DNA of 64,000 nucleotides from Leptolinea sp964420995 (lineage in GTDB: Bacteria; Chloroflexota; Anaerolineae; Anaerolineales; Anaerolineaceae), in the NCBI GenBank assembly GCA_964420995.1, contig CAYQUX010000021.1, positions 1-64,000 of the forward strand, given 5' to 3'. The position numbers and the translations under genes were made by a program. Below the pieces are notes generated by a model, which worked only from the letters and a program-made list of their open reading frames with translations, ran no database searches and had not been told where the DNA came from. Below, one piece after another: positions 35,016 to 43,468 of this stretch. How positions within the stretch are numbered: position 1 is the first letter of the stretch; the number at the start of each line of letters is the position of its first letter.

Positions 35016-36530
35016 ATGCCTGATTTCAACCCTGAAGACATCATTCTGAAGAACTACCGTATTGAAAAGAGTATCGGCCAGGGCGCTTTCGGGCAGGTAT
35101 TCCAGGCCACGCATACCGGGCTGAACGGCAAACGCGCCGTCAAGGTGCTGCTGCGCGAGGATATCGGCGTGGGCAGCTCGGATTATGATGAGTACCGCAA
35201 CCGCTTCCGCCAGGAATCGCAATTAATGGAATGGTTCAACCATCCCAACATTATTCGAGTTTATGATTTTCAAGAAGAGGACAACACCCTTTTCCTGATC
35301 ATGGAATACGCCGACGGCGGCAGCCTGCGACAGCGCCTGGATAGATACAAAAAAGAAGAGCGCGCTTTTTCGGTGGAAGAAATTATTAAAATCGGTATTG
35401 ACGTCGCCAACGGGTTGTCCGCCCTGCACCACAAGGACGTGGTGCACCGCGATTTGAAACCCTCCAACATCCTGTTTGACGCGGACGGCCGCGCCAAAGT
35501 GGCCGACCTCGGTCTGGCGCAGGTTCCCGGTGGAGCCAGCATGCGCTCGCAGCTCAGTGTTCCCAAACCGCATCCCGGCACACCGGCTTACATGAGCCCC
35601 GAGCAGGAAATCGCCGGTTCCTACCTGCGGCCGGCTTCAGACATTTATACCCTGGGCTTGATCCTTTTTGAAATGCTCACCGGGCGCGCTTATAAGAGCC
35701 TGCGACCGGGTACGCGCCTGAAGAGCCTGGCGCCGAATTCCCCTGAATGGCTGGATGACCTGCTGGCGCGCATGCTGTCTGAAAACCCCAAAGAACGCCC
35801 CTGGGATGGAGCGGAAACGGCCGCCGCGCTGGAACGGCAAATTACTGGCTCAACACCAATATTTTCGGAAACAGCGGCTTTTTTGGAATTCGAAAAAAAG
35901 ATCACACCGTCTGATGCCTCCGCTGGCTCGGTCATCGAACCAACTAAACGAACGTTTAACCGGGAACCCGAAAGTCTTCCCAACTATTTACGGGGTTTTA
36001 CGCAGAATGTAATTTTTGCCAATCGAAAAACAGATTCGTTTACCTCTCTGCTGCAAAAAAGTTGGTTAATTCTTATTCCTGCCATCCTGATTCTGGGAAT
36101 CATCTATTGGAATCTGCTATCGAAAAACACTGAAAATTCTGCGGCACTTCCAACAACATCGGCTCTGATACAGAATCCGATTGTTTATCCGACCGCGACA
36201 GAGGTGATTGTTATTGATTATCAAACCAAAATTCTGGGTAGGTGGATCGTCACTGATTCAAAAGATGATCCAGACAAACAGGGGCCAGCCTGGCAAGATA
36301 TCGGTAATACATTGGAATTTTTCTCCAATGGACAACAAAAGATGACAACTTATGACGGTTTTATTACTGGGACACCTTACAGAATCAATGGGGACCGGGT
36401 TTTTTTCACATTTAATGACGGCCGAGAAGATGGGTGGGAAATTACTTTTTACAATTACGGAAATACAATGGTGTTGAAAAAAGTAGATTCAATGGAAAAT
36501 ATTGTTTTGAGCAAAAAATATAAGTTTTAA
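35016..36530 (+). CDS. Membrane Ser/Thr protein kinase with C-terminal sensor-like domain (copy 2)
   Basis: A 504-residue Hanks-type kinase whose catalytic domain is nearly the same as that of the preceding gene over residues 1-270, including GQGAFGQV, HRDLKPSNIL and VADLGLAQ. A membrane segment near residue 350 (SWLILIPAILILGIIYWNLL) is followed by a linker. The last 100 residues (ILGRWIVTDS...WQDIGNTLEFFSNG...INGDRVFFTFNDG) match the end of the third kinase and look like a small beta-rich, lipocalin-like domain. It starts about 20 bases after the first kinase gene and is probably cotranscribed. Confidence 0.92.
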   Translation: MPDFNPEDIILKNYRIEKSIGQGAFGQVFQATHTGLNGKRAVKVLLREDIGVGSSDYDEYRNRFRQESQLMEWFNHPNIIRVYDFQEEDNTLFLIMEYADGGSLRQRLDRYKKEERAFSVEEIIKIGIDVANGLSALHHKDVVHRDLKPSNILFDADGRAKVADLGLAQVPGGASMRSQLSVPKPHPGTPAYMSPEQEIAGSYLRPASDIYTLGLILFEMLTGRAYKSLRPGTRLKSLAPNSPEWLDDLLARMLSENPKERPWDGAETAAALERQITGSTPIFSETAAFLEFEKKITPSDASAGSVIEPTKRTFNREPESLPNYLRGFTQNVIFANRKTDSFTSLLQKSWLILIPAILILGIIYWNLLSKNTENSAALPTTSALIQNPIVYPTATEVIVIDYQTKILGRWIVTDSKDDPDKQGPAWQDIGNTLEFFSNGQQKMTTYDGFITGTPYRINGDRVFFTFNDGREDGWEITFYNYGNTMVLKKVDSMENIVLSKKYKF

Positions 36531-36556
36531 CTCAATCTTTGCTTGTCAGTTCTTGT

Positions 36557-36584
36557 TTGTAACTGGTTAGTTGATTGATATAAT
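36557..36584 (+). promoter_or_regulatory. Sigma-70 promoter of the third kinase gene
   Basis: TTGTAA (36557-36562) and a perfect TATAAT (36579-36584) are separated by 16 bases, 42 bases before the preferred ATG at 36627. Confidence 0.6.
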
Positions 36585-36626
36585 TTATGAATTCCAGTCT
36601 TATTCTTAAAAAGGGTGATGGACTCC

Positions 36627-38243
36627 ATGGCATACCAAAACGGGGAAATCATTTTAGATAAATACCGCATTGAGCGCCTCATAGGGGAAGGCACGTTCGG
36701 CGAAGTCTACCTGGTGACGCATTTCAAGTTGAACCTGCCGCGGGTTATCAAATTGATACACCATGACGCGGCATTGAAGAACGACCCGAACTACAAGGAA
36801 ATCCGCCGGCAATTCCAACAGGAAGCGCAGATCGGCGCGCGCCTTGACCATCCCGCTCTCATCCGTGTGTTTGATTTTGACGAATCGGATGAATTGATGT
36901 CCATTGCCATGGAATATGCCGCCGGAGGTTCACTGCTTTCTCTGATCCTCGAAAAAAACATGAGCAGCGGTTCCTCCATCATTCCGGGGATTGAAATTCC
37001 GCGCATAATTGAAATCGCCACCCAGGTTTCCAGCGGGTTGGCGGCCATTCACGATATGGATATCGTGCACCGTGACCTGAAACCGTCCAACATTCTGTTT
37101 GATGAGAACGGCCAGGCGAAAATCGCCGATCTTGGGTTGGCACAGATTAAAGATTCCAGAAGCCAGAGCTCGCAAAGCGACAGTCAATTGGCGCGCAGTA
37201 CCCATCCCGGCACTCCGGCCTATATGAGCCCCGAGCAGGAGAACAGCCGTCTTTACCTGACGACCTCTTCAGACGTCTACTCCTTCGGATTGATCCTGTT
37301 TGAGATGTTGACCGGGCGGCTGTATAAGAATTTAAAACCCGGCACAAAAGCTGCCAGCCTGCGCCCTGACACACCCGCCTGGCTTGGCATGCTGCTTGAA
37401 CGTTGTCTTTCAGACGATCCATCCAAACGCCCCTGGAATGGCTCAGAACTGGTTAAGTACATCGTAGAAAATAATCCGGAAACCGCACAACCAGCCGTTC
37501 GGGAAATTCCTTCGCCTGTTATTGAAACAATAACGCCAACTCCCACACAAAACATGGTTCCAACCGTCAGGGAACCAGATCTCAAACCGGTGCCGCAGGT
37601 GGTTAACACAGTGCCGATGGAGAAGGACCAGCCCGAGCCTGAACTGACACCCGCCAGGGTAACGGAAGCGGTTCAGATCGTTAAAAACACAGCCGGCAAT
37701 CTCACAGAAAAAATTGGCCGCGCCGATTTTACAGATTTCTTCCAGAAATTCCGTCTTCAAATGGTCATCAGCGCGCTGGTAATCGCCATCATACTTGTGG
37801 TTTTATTCATCACCACCAACAACTCACGCGCGGCCGCTCCCACTACGACAATCGCGCCAAAGGCAATCGCGGGCACGATCGCACCCACAAAAGTTGCTGG
37901 ATATGCCTTCCCCACATTGGACGCGGCAGGCCGGGAAAAGCTGGATAAACAAATTTTCGGCAAATGGTCGGTAACCCGCGTGGTTGGCTTCCCGGCCAAA
38001 GGACGCCCCTGGCAGGACGCGGGCAACACGCTGGAATTTTTATCCAACGGTATTCTGAAAGTCCTGACATATGATAACTACAGCAATAGCTACGCCTACA
38101 GCATGGATGGCGACCGGGTGACCTTTACCTTCAAGGACGGTCATAAAGATGTCTGGATACTGGCGTATTATGAGTTCAAAGACGGCATGCAGCTGAGCAA
38201 AGAAGGCACAGAAGAGATCATGGATCTCAGCCGCATTCAATAA
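36627..38243 (+). CDS. Membrane Ser/Thr protein kinase with C-terminal sensor-like domain (copy 3)
   Basis: A 538-residue Hanks-type kinase, more diverged than the two before it. It has GEGTFGEVYLV, HRDLKPSNIL, IADLGLAQ and GTPAYMSPEQ, a proline-rich linker, a membrane segment near residue 375 (MVISALVIAIILVVLFIT) and a final domain with WQDAGNTLEFLSNG and MDGDRVTFTFKDG homologous to the end of copy 2. In-frame GTG/ATG starts exist at 36615 and 36618; the ATG at 36627 aligns best with the paralogues and has AGGGTG nine bases upstream. It has its own promoter. Confidence 0.92.
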   Translation: MAYQNGEIILDKYRIERLIGEGTFGEVYLVTHFKLNLPRVIKLIHHDAALKNDPNYKEIRRQFQQEAQIGARLDHPALIRVFDFDESDELMSIAMEYAAGGSLLSLILEKNMSSGSSIIPGIEIPRIIEIATQVSSGLAAIHDMDIVHRDLKPSNILFDENGQAKIADLGLAQIKDSRSQSSQSDSQLARSTHPGTPAYMSPEQENSRLYLTTSSDVYSFGLILFEMLTGRLYKNLKPGTKAASLRPDTPAWLGMLLERCLSDDPSKRPWNGSELVKYIVENNPETAQPAVREIPSPVIETITPTPTQNMVPTVREPDLKPVPQVVNTVPMEKDQPEPELTPARVTEAVQIVKNTAGNLTEKIGRADFTDFFQKFRLQMVISALVIAIILVVLFITTNNSRAAAPTTTIAPKAIAGTIAPTKVAGYAFPTLDAAGREKLDKQIFGKWSVTRVVGFPAKGRPWQDAGNTLEFLSNGILKVLTYDNYSNSYAYSMDGDRVTFTFKDGHKDVWILAYYEFKDGMQLSKEGTEEIMDLSRIQ

Positions 38244-38265
38244 TCTGACAATATTATACGGCGGG

Positions 38266-38952
38266 TCAGTACAGGAGGTGGATGATTAGACTGCCGTTTT
38301 CCATTGATCTTGTGACGGACAGATCAGTCAATTTCGACACGATAAAATCAGCGCCCGCCTCAACAAGCTGCCCGCGATTGTGGGTTGAGGTGATGGCGAC
38401 CACCCGCATACCGGCTTTCTTCCCGGCCTCAATTCCCGCGGGTGCATCTTCAAAAACCACACAGCGCGCCGGCTCAACACCCAGCCGCCTTGCGCCCAGC
38501 AGATAGGCATCCGGTGCCGGTTTTCCCTGTTTCACATCATCCGCGCTGACCAGATTTTCCGGTTTCGGCAAACCGGTTTTCGCCATACGCGCCTCCACCA
38601 GTTTCAGACATCCCGAAGTGACAATTGTCCACGATTCCGGCGGTAATCCTGACAGGAGTTCATGCGCGCCGGCAATCGCCACGATACCATCGGTATCCTC
38701 AAATTCATTGGCGGCAAACTCAAAGGCTTCCTTCTCAACATTCAAATGCGGCGCCACCCGCCGCATGGTTTCAATCGTCTGAAGGCCATGCGCCACCCGG
38801 TTAATTGTGTTCATATCGATACAGTTCCGGTCGGCCCAAACCTGCCAGTGGCGCATAATATTCCCAGTGGAGTCAATCAGCACCCCGTCCAGATCAAACA
38901 ACAACGCTTTGCAGGGGATTCGTTTTTCCGTGATTTCCAATGGTATACCCAT
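38266..38952 (-). CDS. HAD family sugar/polyol phosphatase
   Basis: A cytoplasmic phosphatase of HAD subfamily IA. Motif I is LLFDLDGVLIDS with both catalytic aspartates, motif II is the Ser in TIVTSG, motif III is the Lys in KPAPD, and motif IV is VVFEDAPAGIEAG. The pattern fits phosphatases for glycerol phosphate, hexitol phosphate or sugar phosphates; the substrate is open. The ATG at 38952 gives 228 residues. A GTG at 39000 that overlaps the upstream stop (GTGA) would add 16 residues and couple translation to the membrane-protein gene; I cannot exclude it. Confidence 0.87.
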   Translation of the reverse strand: MGIPLEITEKRIPCKALLFDLDGVLIDSTGNIMRHWQVWADRNCIDMNTINRVAHGLQTIETMRRVAPHLNVEKEAFEFAANEFEDTDGIVAIAGAHELLSGLPPESWTIVTSGCLKLVEARMAKTGLPKPENLVSADDVKQGKPAPDAYLLGARRLGVEPARCVVFEDAPAGIEAGKKAGMRVVAITSTHNRGQLVEAGADFIVSKLTDLSVTRSMENGSLIIHLLY

Positions 38953-38996
38953 AAGGATTTGGACTTCGAAAAAAGGATTTTTTTGCCTGACACAGA

Positions 38997-39743
38997 TCAC
39001 ATTGTACCGGAGGATTTATTCCTTTCCCGATGATCCTTCAAGGCAAAAGGCAGGTACAGCAGCAGGCAAAGCATTATGCCGATCACTTCCATGGATACCA
39101 GATACCACGGGTGAGGTCCAAGGTAATCGAGCAGGCTGGGGGTGGGCAGTTTACCCTGCGTGTACAGGTAGTTGCTGCCAATTAACTGGTTGGCCAGGGC
39201 ACAGGACAACCAGAAAACATTGGTAACAAGGATGGTGAAGGGCAGCGATTTCCAGGTCGGACGAAATCCTTCCACGAAAGTCATATACAGGATGGCAATA
39301 ATCAACAAGCCATGCAGGGTGAAAAATTCGATAAACCGGTAATGCGGGAAGCCAAACTGCATAAGGTCGGGTGTCAAAAGAGCCATGACCGCCCCGATGA
39401 TCCCCATGAAATACACCCAGTTGTAGTATTTCTGGCTGCGAAAAATCAGCAGGAGAGGCATGCTCCACGATGTTACACTGCACAGCCACAACGGCAGCAT
39501 ACCCTGAATGGTCCAACTGCCGATCGCCCACATCCAGACCTGCCAGGAGCCTTCACACAGGTAGATCAAACCCAACAGCGTCCAGCGGGTGATCCGCATT
39601 CCGCGGGTTGTCCACCTCTCCCGCAGCATATAGATCAAAACACATGCCAAAGCTACCAGCGCGAGGACGATCAGGTGATCCCGGCCAAAAAGGATAAACG
39701 CACCGCCAGCGAAGTCCCTGGCAAAAAAGTCAGAAATCTCCAC
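38997..39743 (-). CDS. YwaF/TIGR02206-like integral membrane protein
   Basis: A 248-residue membrane protein with about seven hydrophobic segments, starting at a GTG with GAGG five bases upstream. The pattern PLWLCSVTSWSMPLLLIFRS, TPDLMQFGFPHYRFIEFFTL and the C-terminal GPHPWYLVSMEVIGIMLCLL match the YwaF-like family of uncharacterised membrane proteins. The function is unknown to me. It is the upstream gene of a probable pair with the HAD phosphatase. Confidence 0.85.
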   Translation of the reverse strand: MEISDFFARDFAGGAFILFGRDHLIVLALVALACVLIYMLRERWTTRGMRITRWTLLGLIYLCEGSWQVWMWAIGSWTIQGMLPLWLCSVTSWSMPLLLIFRSQKYYNWVYFMGIIGAVMALLTPDLMQFGFPHYRFIEFFTLHGLLIIAILYMTFVEGFRPTWKSLPFTILVTNVFWLSCALANQLIGSNYLYTQGKLPTPSLLDYLGPHPWYLVSMEVIGIMLCLLLYLPFALKDHRERNKSSGTM

Positions 39744-39769
39744 ATCAGCCTCGGATTAATGAAGAGTGA

Positions 39770-40175
39770 TTATTTCGGCGGTTTATTGGATCCTCCTTTA
39801 ATCAAAGACCAGTGATTATGCACAATGCGCCATTGCCCGGTGGTTCGCACATAAACCTCAGTGCAGTTCCTCGGCATGCGTGACAGAATGGATCCATCTG
39901 GATTGAGTTTTGTCGATAAGAAGCGATATGTAAGGACAGCCTTTCATCCAAGACCTGAACAACCGGTTGAATAAAGTCCTTGACATCATAGAATATCCGG
40001 CCTTCTCGTCTCTTGTATTCCGCCTTCATCGCATCCAGTCCGTTGATTCGTGATGGCGTTCCCGAATCCTTGTACGTGATCTCGGGCGCATAAAGCTCGA
40101 CGAACCCGCGGGGTCACCCTTACGCCAGCGTTCCATGGCCGCCTTTTCCATCGCGAGAATGTCCAATTCATTCAT
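39770..40175 (-). pseudogene. SnoaL/DUF4440-like protein broken by two frameshifts
   Basis: Three reading-frame segments together encode one protein of about 135 residues. It starts MNELDILAMEKAAMERWRKG, continues as FVELYAPEITYKDSGTPSRI, and ends with AVLTYRFLSTKLN followed by TTGQWRIVHNHWSLIKGG. That order is typical of NTF2-like (SnoaL/DUF4440) proteins. The breaks lie near 40112 and 39937, and each is repaired by adding one G to a short G-run. It is either a recent pseudogene or carries two sequencing errors. No intact copy is in the window. Confidence 0.75.
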
Positions 40176-40374
40176 TACTTACCAATTTTTCCATGAGTTA
40201 AATAGAATTATTGATTCATACGAATATTCTACCTGACACAGACAAGCGTGGAATAACCCAGACCAGCGATCAAATGTCAATTTGAATGGGCGGACAAAAA
40301 TCTGTGAAAGCGTTGCTATCATGTACAATACCAATTGATATTGGAAAAAGACATACCATTCGGAGGTTTGCATT

Positions 40375-41241
40375 ATGCCCAGAAAGAAATCCATTCTTGA
40401 TCTCTACGAAATGAAGGAAAAAGGGGAAAAGGCGGCGTGGATGACCGCTTACGACACCTGTTTCGCTTCCTATGCGGAAAAGGCCGGCATGGATATGATC
40501 CTGGTGGGCGATTCCATGGGAATGGTGGTCTATGGATATGAGGGCACAGTGCCGGTCACCATGGATATGTCCATTAATCACTGTCAGGCGGTGCGCCGGG
40601 GAGCGCCCAACACCTATATCATCGGTGATATGCCGTTTGGTTCATACCACACAAGTCTGGAAGATGCTGTGTTCAATGCCGTGCGTTTTATGAAAGAGGG
40701 CGGCGTGGATGCCATTAAACTGGAAGGTGGTGTGGCTGTGCAGGATCAAATCAAGGCCATTTCCCGCGCCGGGATCGTGGTTTTCGGCCACGTCGGGTTG
40801 ACACCGCAAAGCTCCGCTTCACTTGGCGGATTCAAGGTGCAAGGCCGTACCACCGACAGCGCCCGCGCGGTAATAGAGGACGCCATAGCCGTGTATAAAG
40901 CCGGCGCGCGCACGGTTCTGCTGGAAGGTGTGCCGGAGGAGGTCTGCGGATTTGTCCACAAGATCCTGCCAGTGCCGGTATACGGCATCGGCGCCGGGAG
41001 TGACAACGATGGCCAGGTGCTGGTGATGGCCGACGCGCTGGGTATGTTTACCGCGTTCACGCCCAAATTTGCCAAAAAATACGCCGATATCGCCGGTATC
41101 GCCACTCAGGGATTCGCGGATTATATCCGCGAGGTGAAAGACGGCAGCTTCCCTGCTCCGGAACATAAATACAAAATTTCAGATAACCTCCAGGATTTTG
41201 AGAGATTGTTCTCCGAAATGGAAACCGGTTTCAAACCATAA
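40375..41241 (+). CDS. panB: 3-methyl-2-oxobutanoate hydroxymethyltransferase
   Basis: First step of pantothenate synthesis: transfers a hydroxymethyl group from 5,10-methylene-tetrahydrofolate to 2-oxoisovalerate to give ketopantoate. The TIM-barrel protein has 288 residues with MTAYDTCFASYAEKAGMDMI, LVGDSMGMVVYGYEGTVPVT, IGDMPFGSYHTS, IKLEGG, HVGLTPQS and YGIGAGSDNDGQVLVMAD. A GGAGG ribosome binding site lies eight bases upstream. panC and panD are not nearby. The next gene is an aminotransferase that could interconvert 2-oxoisovalerate and valine, which would fit the pathway. Confidence 0.96.
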   Translation: MPRKKSILDLYEMKEKGEKAAWMTAYDTCFASYAEKAGMDMILVGDSMGMVVYGYEGTVPVTMDMSINHCQAVRRGAPNTYIIGDMPFGSYHTSLEDAVFNAVRFMKEGGVDAIKLEGGVAVQDQIKAISRAGIVVFGHVGLTPQSSASLGGFKVQGRTTDSARAVIEDAIAVYKAGARTVLLEGVPEEVCGFVHKILPVPVYGIGAGSDNDGQVLVMADALGMFTAFTPKFAKKYADIAGIATQGFADYIREVKDGSFPAPEHKYKISDNLQDFERLFSEMETGFKP

Positions 41242-41273
41242 TCAATAACCTGCAGGTAACAGGAGTTATAACC

Positions 41274-42470
41274 ATGTCCAGATTCGCAAAACGCATTGCC
41301 AACATGCAGGCATCCGCCGACGTCATTCGTCAGTTGTTCGAATCAATGACCGACCCGCAAACCATCTCCTTTGGCGGCGGCGCGCCGGCACGGGAAGCCC
41401 TGCCGGTGGAAACCATCCATGACATTGCCAGTGAGGTGCTTACCCGTGAAAAGCGTGGAATCCAGGCGCTGCAATACGGCAATCCCATGGGGGTGACTGA
41501 CCTGCGCCAGGCGGTCATTGATCGGTTGCTGGCGCCAAAAGGGTTGAAAGCCGGATTGGAAAACGTCCTCATCGTTTCCGGCGGTATCGAAAGTATGAAT
41601 CTGGTCAGCCAGCTATACCTTGAACCGGGTGATGTGGTGCTGGTGGAAGCTCCAACGTTTGTTCAGGCGGTGCAGATTTTCCAGTTGTTTGAAGCGCGCT
41701 GTATTGCCTGTGAAACGGACAACGACGGTCTGGTGATTGAGGATGTGGAAGCCAAAATCAAACAATTTTCCCCGAAGATGGTCTACGTGATCCCAACCTT
41801 CCAGAATCCCAGCGGGCGCACCACCAGTCTGGAAAGACGCAAAGCCCTGGCAGAACTGGGAAGCCGGTATGATATTGTCATCCTGGAAGATGATCCGTAC
41901 AGCGAAATGCGCTACAGCGGTGAGGTCCTTCCGCCCGTCAAGTCATTTGACACCACCGGTAACACGATTTTTGTCAACAGCTTCTCCAAGATATTTTCAC
42001 CGGGTAGCCGGCTTGGCTATATCTACGCGAATGACGAGATTATCCGCCGGGTGTATGACATCAAAACAGCCACCAACTCACATGCCAGCGTACTGGCACA
42101 GGTGATCTGTGCCGAGTTCTTCAACCGGGGATTATATGAACCGCATTTGCATAAGATCCGCGCGATACATCGGGAGCGCCGCGATGTGATGATGGAATGC
42201 ATCAAATCCATGCTTCCCGCGGGAATCAAGTCCGTCTACCCCGATGGCGGATTGTTCACCTGGGTGGAACTTCCGCCGCATGTAAACACCACCGCTCTGC
42301 TGGCTGACGCGCTGGCTCAAAAAGTCGCTTATGTGCCCGGCCGCGAATTCTTTGTGCAGGATAAAGACAGCCATGACAACTGCATGCGGGTCAGCTTTGG
42401 CGGTGTGACTCCGGAAAATATTCAAATCGGCATGGAACGCCTTGCGGGTGCGGTCAAAACGAGAATGTAA
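41274..42470 (+). CDS. PLP-dependent aminotransferase, MocR/LysN-like class I/II
   Basis: A 398-residue fold-type I aminotransferase of the group that includes 2-aminoadipate and aromatic/branched-chain transaminases. The lysine binding pyridoxal phosphate is Lys239 in NSFSKIFSPGSRLGY. Other family motifs are LQYGNPMGVTDLRQAV, YVIPTFQNPSGRTTSLERR and ILEDDPYSEMRY. No DNA-binding domain is attached. It lies 32 bases after panB and ends in a strong terminator, so the two probably form an operon. Exact substrate is unresolved. Confidence 0.9.
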   Translation: MSRFAKRIANMQASADVIRQLFESMTDPQTISFGGGAPAREALPVETIHDIASEVLTREKRGIQALQYGNPMGVTDLRQAVIDRLLAPKGLKAGLENVLIVSGGIESMNLVSQLYLEPGDVVLVEAPTFVQAVQIFQLFEARCIACETDNDGLVIEDVEAKIKQFSPKMVYVIPTFQNPSGRTTSLERRKALAELGSRYDIVILEDDPYSEMRYSGEVLPPVKSFDTTGNTIFVNSFSKIFSPGSRLGYIYANDEIIRRVYDIKTATNSHASVLAQVICAEFFNRGLYEPHLHKIRAIHRERRDVMMECIKSMLPAGIKSVYPDGGLFTWVELPPHVNTTALLADALAQKVAYVPGREFFVQDKDSHDNCMRVSFGGVTPENIQIGMERLAGAVKTRM

Positions 42471-42473
42471 AAA

Positions 42474-42503
42474 AAGCCGGTGGATTGAATTATCCACCGG
42501 CTT
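42474..42503. terminator. Bidirectional terminator
   Basis: AAGCCGGTGGAT and ATCCACCGGCTT form a perfect 12-bp stem with a six-base loop, preceded by an A-run that becomes a T-run on the minus strand. It separates the plus-strand aminotransferase from the minus-strand DUF2202 gene. Confidence 0.85.
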
Positions 42504-42523
42504 GCGCTTCCAAACGTCAGTTA

Positions 42524-43309
42524 TTATGATCTACCGCCGCGGCGGCCATTCCCGTTCCCGGAACCCACTCCGGTTCCAGTCCCATTGCCTGAATTATCCG
42601 CGCCCATTCCATTGGCATTATTTCCATTTCCTGAGCCGTCACCATTTCTTCCATTGCCCGTACCACCCGCAATGGCTGCCTGGTATTCTTCGGCGGTCAT
42701 GTATTGAGGCTGGTAGGTTTCACCGGTCTGCCTTTCCAGAGTACCGGCAAAAGCGCTCAGGTGGTTCTCAGAACCATTTTCCAGGTTGGTAAACACTATT
42801 TTGATATCTTCCCTGGTTATGGATGATGCCGCTTTACGCAGGTCCAGGATATCGATCTCTTCAATGGCTCCACCAACTTTTATGGCATCGCTCAGTGATT
42901 TGCTGCCCTGTTGAATCAGGCTGTCATACAGTTTCTGCATTTCAGGGTTTGTAAAGACACCGGCAGCTTTTCCGGCAGCCGGATCCGCCAGACCATATGC
43001 ATCCAGCAGAGTCTTGATCTCATCGGTGTGTGTTTGTTCACTGGCAGCAATGTTCTCAAATGTATTCAGGTTCCATTTTTCGTACAGATAAATATACACA
43101 TCGTGGGCAAGTTTTTCTTCTTCTCGCATCAGTAACAGACTGGCAATTTCGGCATCCGATAAAACGGTTGTCGTTTGAATATCGACAGACGGGGGAGTGG
43201 AAAAAGCCACGCCGGTTGAAGCGATGGTTCCCATAGGAGCCGGTGTAAAAGCCATAAGACTCAGAGCAAAAGAGCCTAATACAATGAATTGCACAAATTT
43301 CTTTAACAT
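42524..43309 (-). CDS. Secreted DUF2202 ferritin-like protein with Gly/Asn-rich tail
   Basis: A 261-residue exported protein with a signal peptide (residues 1 to about 28). The DUF2202 domain (about 55-200) has the ferritin-like pattern LLLMREEEKLAHDVYIYLYE, ASEQTHTDEIKTLLDAYG and NGSENHLSAFAGTLERQTGE. The Glu and His residues sit where di-iron ligands would be. The last 50 residues are a low-complexity tail rich in Gly, Asn and Ser, ending in arginines. The biochemical role of the family is not established to my knowledge. It is monocistronic. Confidence 0.87.
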   Translation of the reverse strand: MLKKFVQFIVLGSFALSLMAFTPAPMGTIASTGVAFSTPPSVDIQTTTVLSDAEIASLLLMREEEKLAHDVYIYLYEKWNLNTFENIAASEQTHTDEIKTLLDAYGLADPAAGKAAGVFTNPEMQKLYDSLIQQGSKSLSDAIKVGGAIEEIDILDLRKAASSITREDIKIVFTNLENGSENHLSAFAGTLERQTGETYQPQYMTAEEYQAAIAGGTGNGRNGDGSGNGNNANGMGADNSGNGTGTGVGSGNGNGRRGGRS

Positions 43310-43468
43310 TTAATCCTCTCAATTTTTCTATTTGTATTTTTTCCAGACCAATCATTTGATCCGGATACATAGAATAATAGAGAGAACTTGTGAAGTTTTT
43401 GAGAAGAAATTATGCCATTTTTGTGAAGATTCAGGCTAATTTCAGGAATCACGTCAATTTGAGGTTGT

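Noticed and set aside
38284..38952. Beta-phosphoglucomutase linked to the GH13 phosphorylase
   Set aside because: The HAD protein is 9 kb away in another operon on the other strand, and its motifs do not single out a mutase.
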